The position numbers and the translations under genes were made by a program. A stretch of 13,791 nt of DNA. Origin: Treponema sp. (GTDB lineage Bacteria > Spirochaetota > Spirochaetia > Treponematales > Treponemataceae). Where the stretch lies: NCBI GenBank assembly GCA_016296655.1, contig JAEDIW010000056.1:1-13791 (forward strand), read 5' to 3'. The number at the start of each line of letters is the position of its first letter. Positions within the stretch are counted from its first letter, which is position 1. The notes under the pieces were generated by a model. The model saw only the letters and a program-made list of their open reading frames with translations, did not search any database and had not been told where the DNA came from. Shown here one piece after another: positions 12,535 to 13,791 of the stretch.

Positions 12535-12697
12535 TTTCTCCCATAAAAAGTCAAGAAGATTGTTTCAGCAATCGATTGACTTTTTATGCCGCTTCGCAAT
12601 GAAATGAGAAGCGGCAGTTGATAAGGAAGTTCGCAACGCGAACTTGTGAATAAAAACTTTGACGCTATTTCAGGCAAAGTTTTTATTACACCTCCTG
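12535..12697 (-). repeat. 163-bp four-hairpin repeat, copy B, in the ribosome binding site of the GyrI-like gene
   Basis: I compared it block by block with copy A (4515-4677): all 163 bases are identical in inverted orientation, and the match ends abruptly at both sides. The element reads toward the GyrI-like gene just as copy A reads toward the 112-aa membrane protein gene. GGAG flanks it at both ends (12695-12692 and 12541-12538, minus strand), and joining them restores ATCAGGAGAAAAT-ATG, a normal Shine-Dalgarno and start. Perfect identity suggests recent duplication, gene conversion or strong selection. The four hairpins would lie in the 5' leader of the mRNA immediately before the start codon. 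Confidence 0.92.
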
Positions 12698-12714
12698 ATA
12701 ATTAGTTTTGACTT

Positions 12715-12752
12715 AGTATACAAAGAATAATATGACAAGGTTATGTCATATT
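12715..12752 (-). promoter_or_regulatory. Likely promoter of the GyrI-like gene with an operator-like palindrome
   Basis: On the minus strand TATACT (12720-12715) is a good -10, but no -35 hexamer is found at the proper distance. In its place lies a perfect 9-bp inverted repeat, AATATGACA (12729-12737) with TGTCATATT (12744-12752), 6-bp spacing. The 20-bp-scale dyad TATGACA-N6-TGTCATA fits a dimeric transcription factor, plausibly an activator or a repressor; the regulator is not identified. Transcription would start near 12708, 10 bases before repeat copy B. The remainder of the spacer, 12753-12883, shows nothing clear except a weak TTTTGA/TGC-TATAGA pair before the 12884 gene. Confidence 0.4.
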
Positions 12753-12883
12753 TATAAAATTTGTATTGATTTTTTTTCGCTACTGTCCAACTAACTTGCC
12801 TGAAATTCGAGTTTTCTAAATTAACCGTAATCTGAAAAAGTTTTGATAAAAAAGCATCAATGCTATAGAATTGGGAGATAATT

Positions 12884-13378
12884 ATGAAGTTTTATGAAAC
12901 GTTAGAAAAAGAAATCCTGAGTGCAATAACGCCAGAACTGAATGAACAGTATTTTGTGTTATCTGAGTATTTACAAACTTATAACGGGGTATTCATAGGT
13001 CGTGACCCCACAAAAGACGGTTTCGGCGATTCTGCTATGATTTACGGTTACCCTGATAAAGGAAGTCCAAAACACCCTATAACGCCTTTGAAAACTTTTG
13101 AAGAAGTCAAGAATTACTATGAAAACATTGTAAAAGGTTACAAGGTCTACAAACTGCGTGAAGGCATTGAAGTAATGTTCAGAGAACGACAAATGCCAGT
13201 AGATTATGAGTCAAATTTTACACCAGAATTAAAGGACAAAATAGAAGAATGGTTTGATGCGTGGTGTGATTACAAAAGCAAGTTCACAACTGTTGAGGAC
13301 AAAGAACAACACCTGGAAAATGTTTATAATTTAGGAGTTGTTCTTGAAAACGCAGTAAAAAAGTTGCTTAACCTTTAA
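12884..13378 (+). CDS. Orphan 164-aa protein of unknown function
   Basis: I do not recognise this family. The protein is acidic and soluble-looking, without signal peptide or membrane segments. It starts with a helix (MKFYETLEKEILSAI), then a stretch with Gly and Pro (GVFIGRDPTKDGFGDSAMIYGYPDKGSPKHPITPL, about 35-70), and ends in long amphipathic helices (FTPELKDKIEEWFDAWCDYKSKF and QHLENVYNLGVVLENAVKKLLNL). Coding is supported by a strong ribosome site, GGGAGA six bases before the ATG, and by the length and codon pattern of the frame. It stands alone between two palindromic-element regions, which is typical of accessory DNA. No partner gene in an operon is visible; a toxin-antitoxin or immunity role cannot be argued from what is here. 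Confidence 0.7.
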   Translation: MKFYETLEKEILSAITPELNEQYFVLSEYLQTYNGVFIGRDPTKDGFGDSAMIYGYPDKGSPKHPITPLKTFEEVKNYYENIVKGYKVYKLREGIEVMFRERQMPVDYESNFTPELKDKIEEWFDAWCDYKSKFTTVEDKEQHLENVYNLGVVLENAVKKLLNL

Positions 13379-13451
13379 GCAATTAAAACAGTTTGCATTA
13401 ACAACTTGTCAAAAGATTTTTAAGTGTTTGAGGGGATAATTCCGAATAATT

Positions 13452-13479
13452 TTGACGTTTGTCAAGAACGCACTATCTT
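13452..13479 (+). promoter_or_regulatory. Promoter candidate reading into the 13488 hairpin element
   Basis: TTGACG (13452-13457), a 16-bp spacer, then TATCTT (13474-13479). The -35 overlaps a small dyad, TTGAC-N4-GTCAA (13452-13465). Transcription would start near 13486, right at the GGAGG that opens the element, so all four hairpins would be at the 5' end of the RNA. Confidence 0.35.
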
Positions 13480-13487
13480 AAATAGAT

Positions 13488-13636
13488 GGAGGACAAAATC
13501 AACGCCAATATGCTGTCGTTAATTTTGTCCTAGAGTTTTATAAAATAAAACTCTTTTTCTACAGTTCGCTTTTCAGCGAACTAAATTAGATATCCTCGGA
13601 AGTTGATACTTCCTCCGGTATCTAATTTAAATGGAG
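13488..13636 (+). repeat. Second four-hairpin element flanked by GGAG (149 bp)
   Basis: Four inverted repeats in a row: H1 13490-13504/13517-13531 (15 positions, one mismatch), H2 13532-13541/13545-13554 (AGAGTTTTAT, perfect, loop AAA), H3 13563-13570/13575-13582 (AGTTCGCT, loop TTTC) and H4 13582-13592/13619-13629 (11 bp) with an inner GGAAGT/ACTTCC stem. GGAG stands at 13488-13491 and again at 13633-13636. Sequence is different from the 163-bp repeat apart from the AGTTCGC/GCGAACT hairpin, but size, order and flanks are the same. No open gene follows the right-hand GGAG directly; the next start codon is at 13713 with its own ribosome site. Confidence 0.8.
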
Positions 13637-13655
13637 ATTTTTTTGAATAGATAGT

Positions 13656-13686
13656 TTTACAGGGTAAATATATAAATAGTTATAAT
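13656..13686 (+). promoter_or_regulatory. Promoter candidate for the gene at the right edge
   Basis: TTTACA (13656-13661) and a perfect TATAAT (13681-13686) with a 19-bp spacer. The start would be near 13693, about 20 bases before the ATG at 13713, leaving the GGAGGA ribosome site in the leader. The spacer is longer than the optimal 17. Confidence 0.45.
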
Positions 13687-13712
13687 ATTTAAACTGGAAA
13701 TGGAGGAACGGA

Positions 13713-13791
13713 ATGAACAGAAAAATAAGCGACAAGAAATTAGATAAACTCTTAAGTGGTAACGAGTCTTATTACTTACCAACAGAAGAAG
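13713..13791 (+). CDS. Unrecognised protein, N-terminal fragment (runs off the right edge)
   Basis: Only 26 codons are visible (MNRKISDKKLDKLLSGNESY, then YLPTEE), a lysine-rich, probably cytoplasmic start. Coding is supported by a strong ribosome site GGAGGA at 13702-13707, a consensus TATAAT 27 bases upstream and an open frame to the edge. The family cannot be determined from so short a piece. It lies downstream of the four-hairpin element at 13488 but has its own ribosome site. Confidence 0.5.
   Translation, partial: MNRKISDKKLDKLLSGNESYYLPTEE

Noticed and set aside
1..13791. tRNA, rRNA, insertion sequences or prophage genes
   Set aside because: I saw no cloverleaf, rRNA segment, transposase or phage-like gene in the window; the repeats carry no recognisable transposase.

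Overview
The window looks like a stretch of an AT-rich spirochaete chromosome, most likely a Treponema. This is inferred from the mix of gene families (a PPDK start, lspA, birA, MTA/SAH nucleosidase, luxS, an M3 oligoendopeptidase, and a few lineage-type proteins I cannot name). No rRNA or tRNA is present to confirm it.

Layout. At the left edge the first 46 codons of a pyruvate,phosphate dikinase gene run leftward. A 529-bp divergent spacer (140-668) follows; it is GC-richer by eye and packed with short hairpins. A rightward block then carries a SpoU/TrmH-family RNA methyltransferase and a YfcE-type phosphodiesterase (669-2052), and after a hairpin an apparent operon (2147-5021): a 350-aa membrane protein, a Nif3-family metal protein, lspA and a 112-aa membrane protein. 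Leftward genes follow: an unrecognised 562-aa coiled-coil protein (5031-6719) and a translationally coupled MTA/SAH nucleosidase-birA pair (6931-8732). The 520-bp spacer 8733-9252 holds the best promoter of the window, which fires straight into two tandem intrinsic terminators (a candidate small RNA or attenuated leader), then a pepF-like oligoendopeptidase. pepF and luxS converge on a bidirectional terminator. The right end looks accessory: a GyrI-like protein, an orphan 164-aa gene, and the start of another unrecognised gene.

The most unusual content is a family of structured repeats. A 163-bp sequence occurs twice, base-for-base identical and inverted (4515-4677 and 12535-12697). Each copy folds into four consecutive hairpins and sits in the Shine-Dalgarno region of the gene it precedes, with GGAG on both sides, so that its last bases supply the ribosome binding site. 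A third element (13488-13636) has unrelated sequence but the same plan: GGAGG, four hairpins, GGAGA. This suggests Shine-Dalgarno-targeted palindromic elements, mobile or regulatory. The two inverted copies could also support inversion of the roughly 7.9 kb between them, which would swap the genes behind the two repeats.

Functional links: MTA/SAH nucleosidase makes S-ribosylhomocysteine and LuxS cleaves it, so the window encodes both steps of this SAH recycling/AI-2 route, though not in one operon. All coordinates, promoters and hairpins were read by eye; no homology search or folding program was run.
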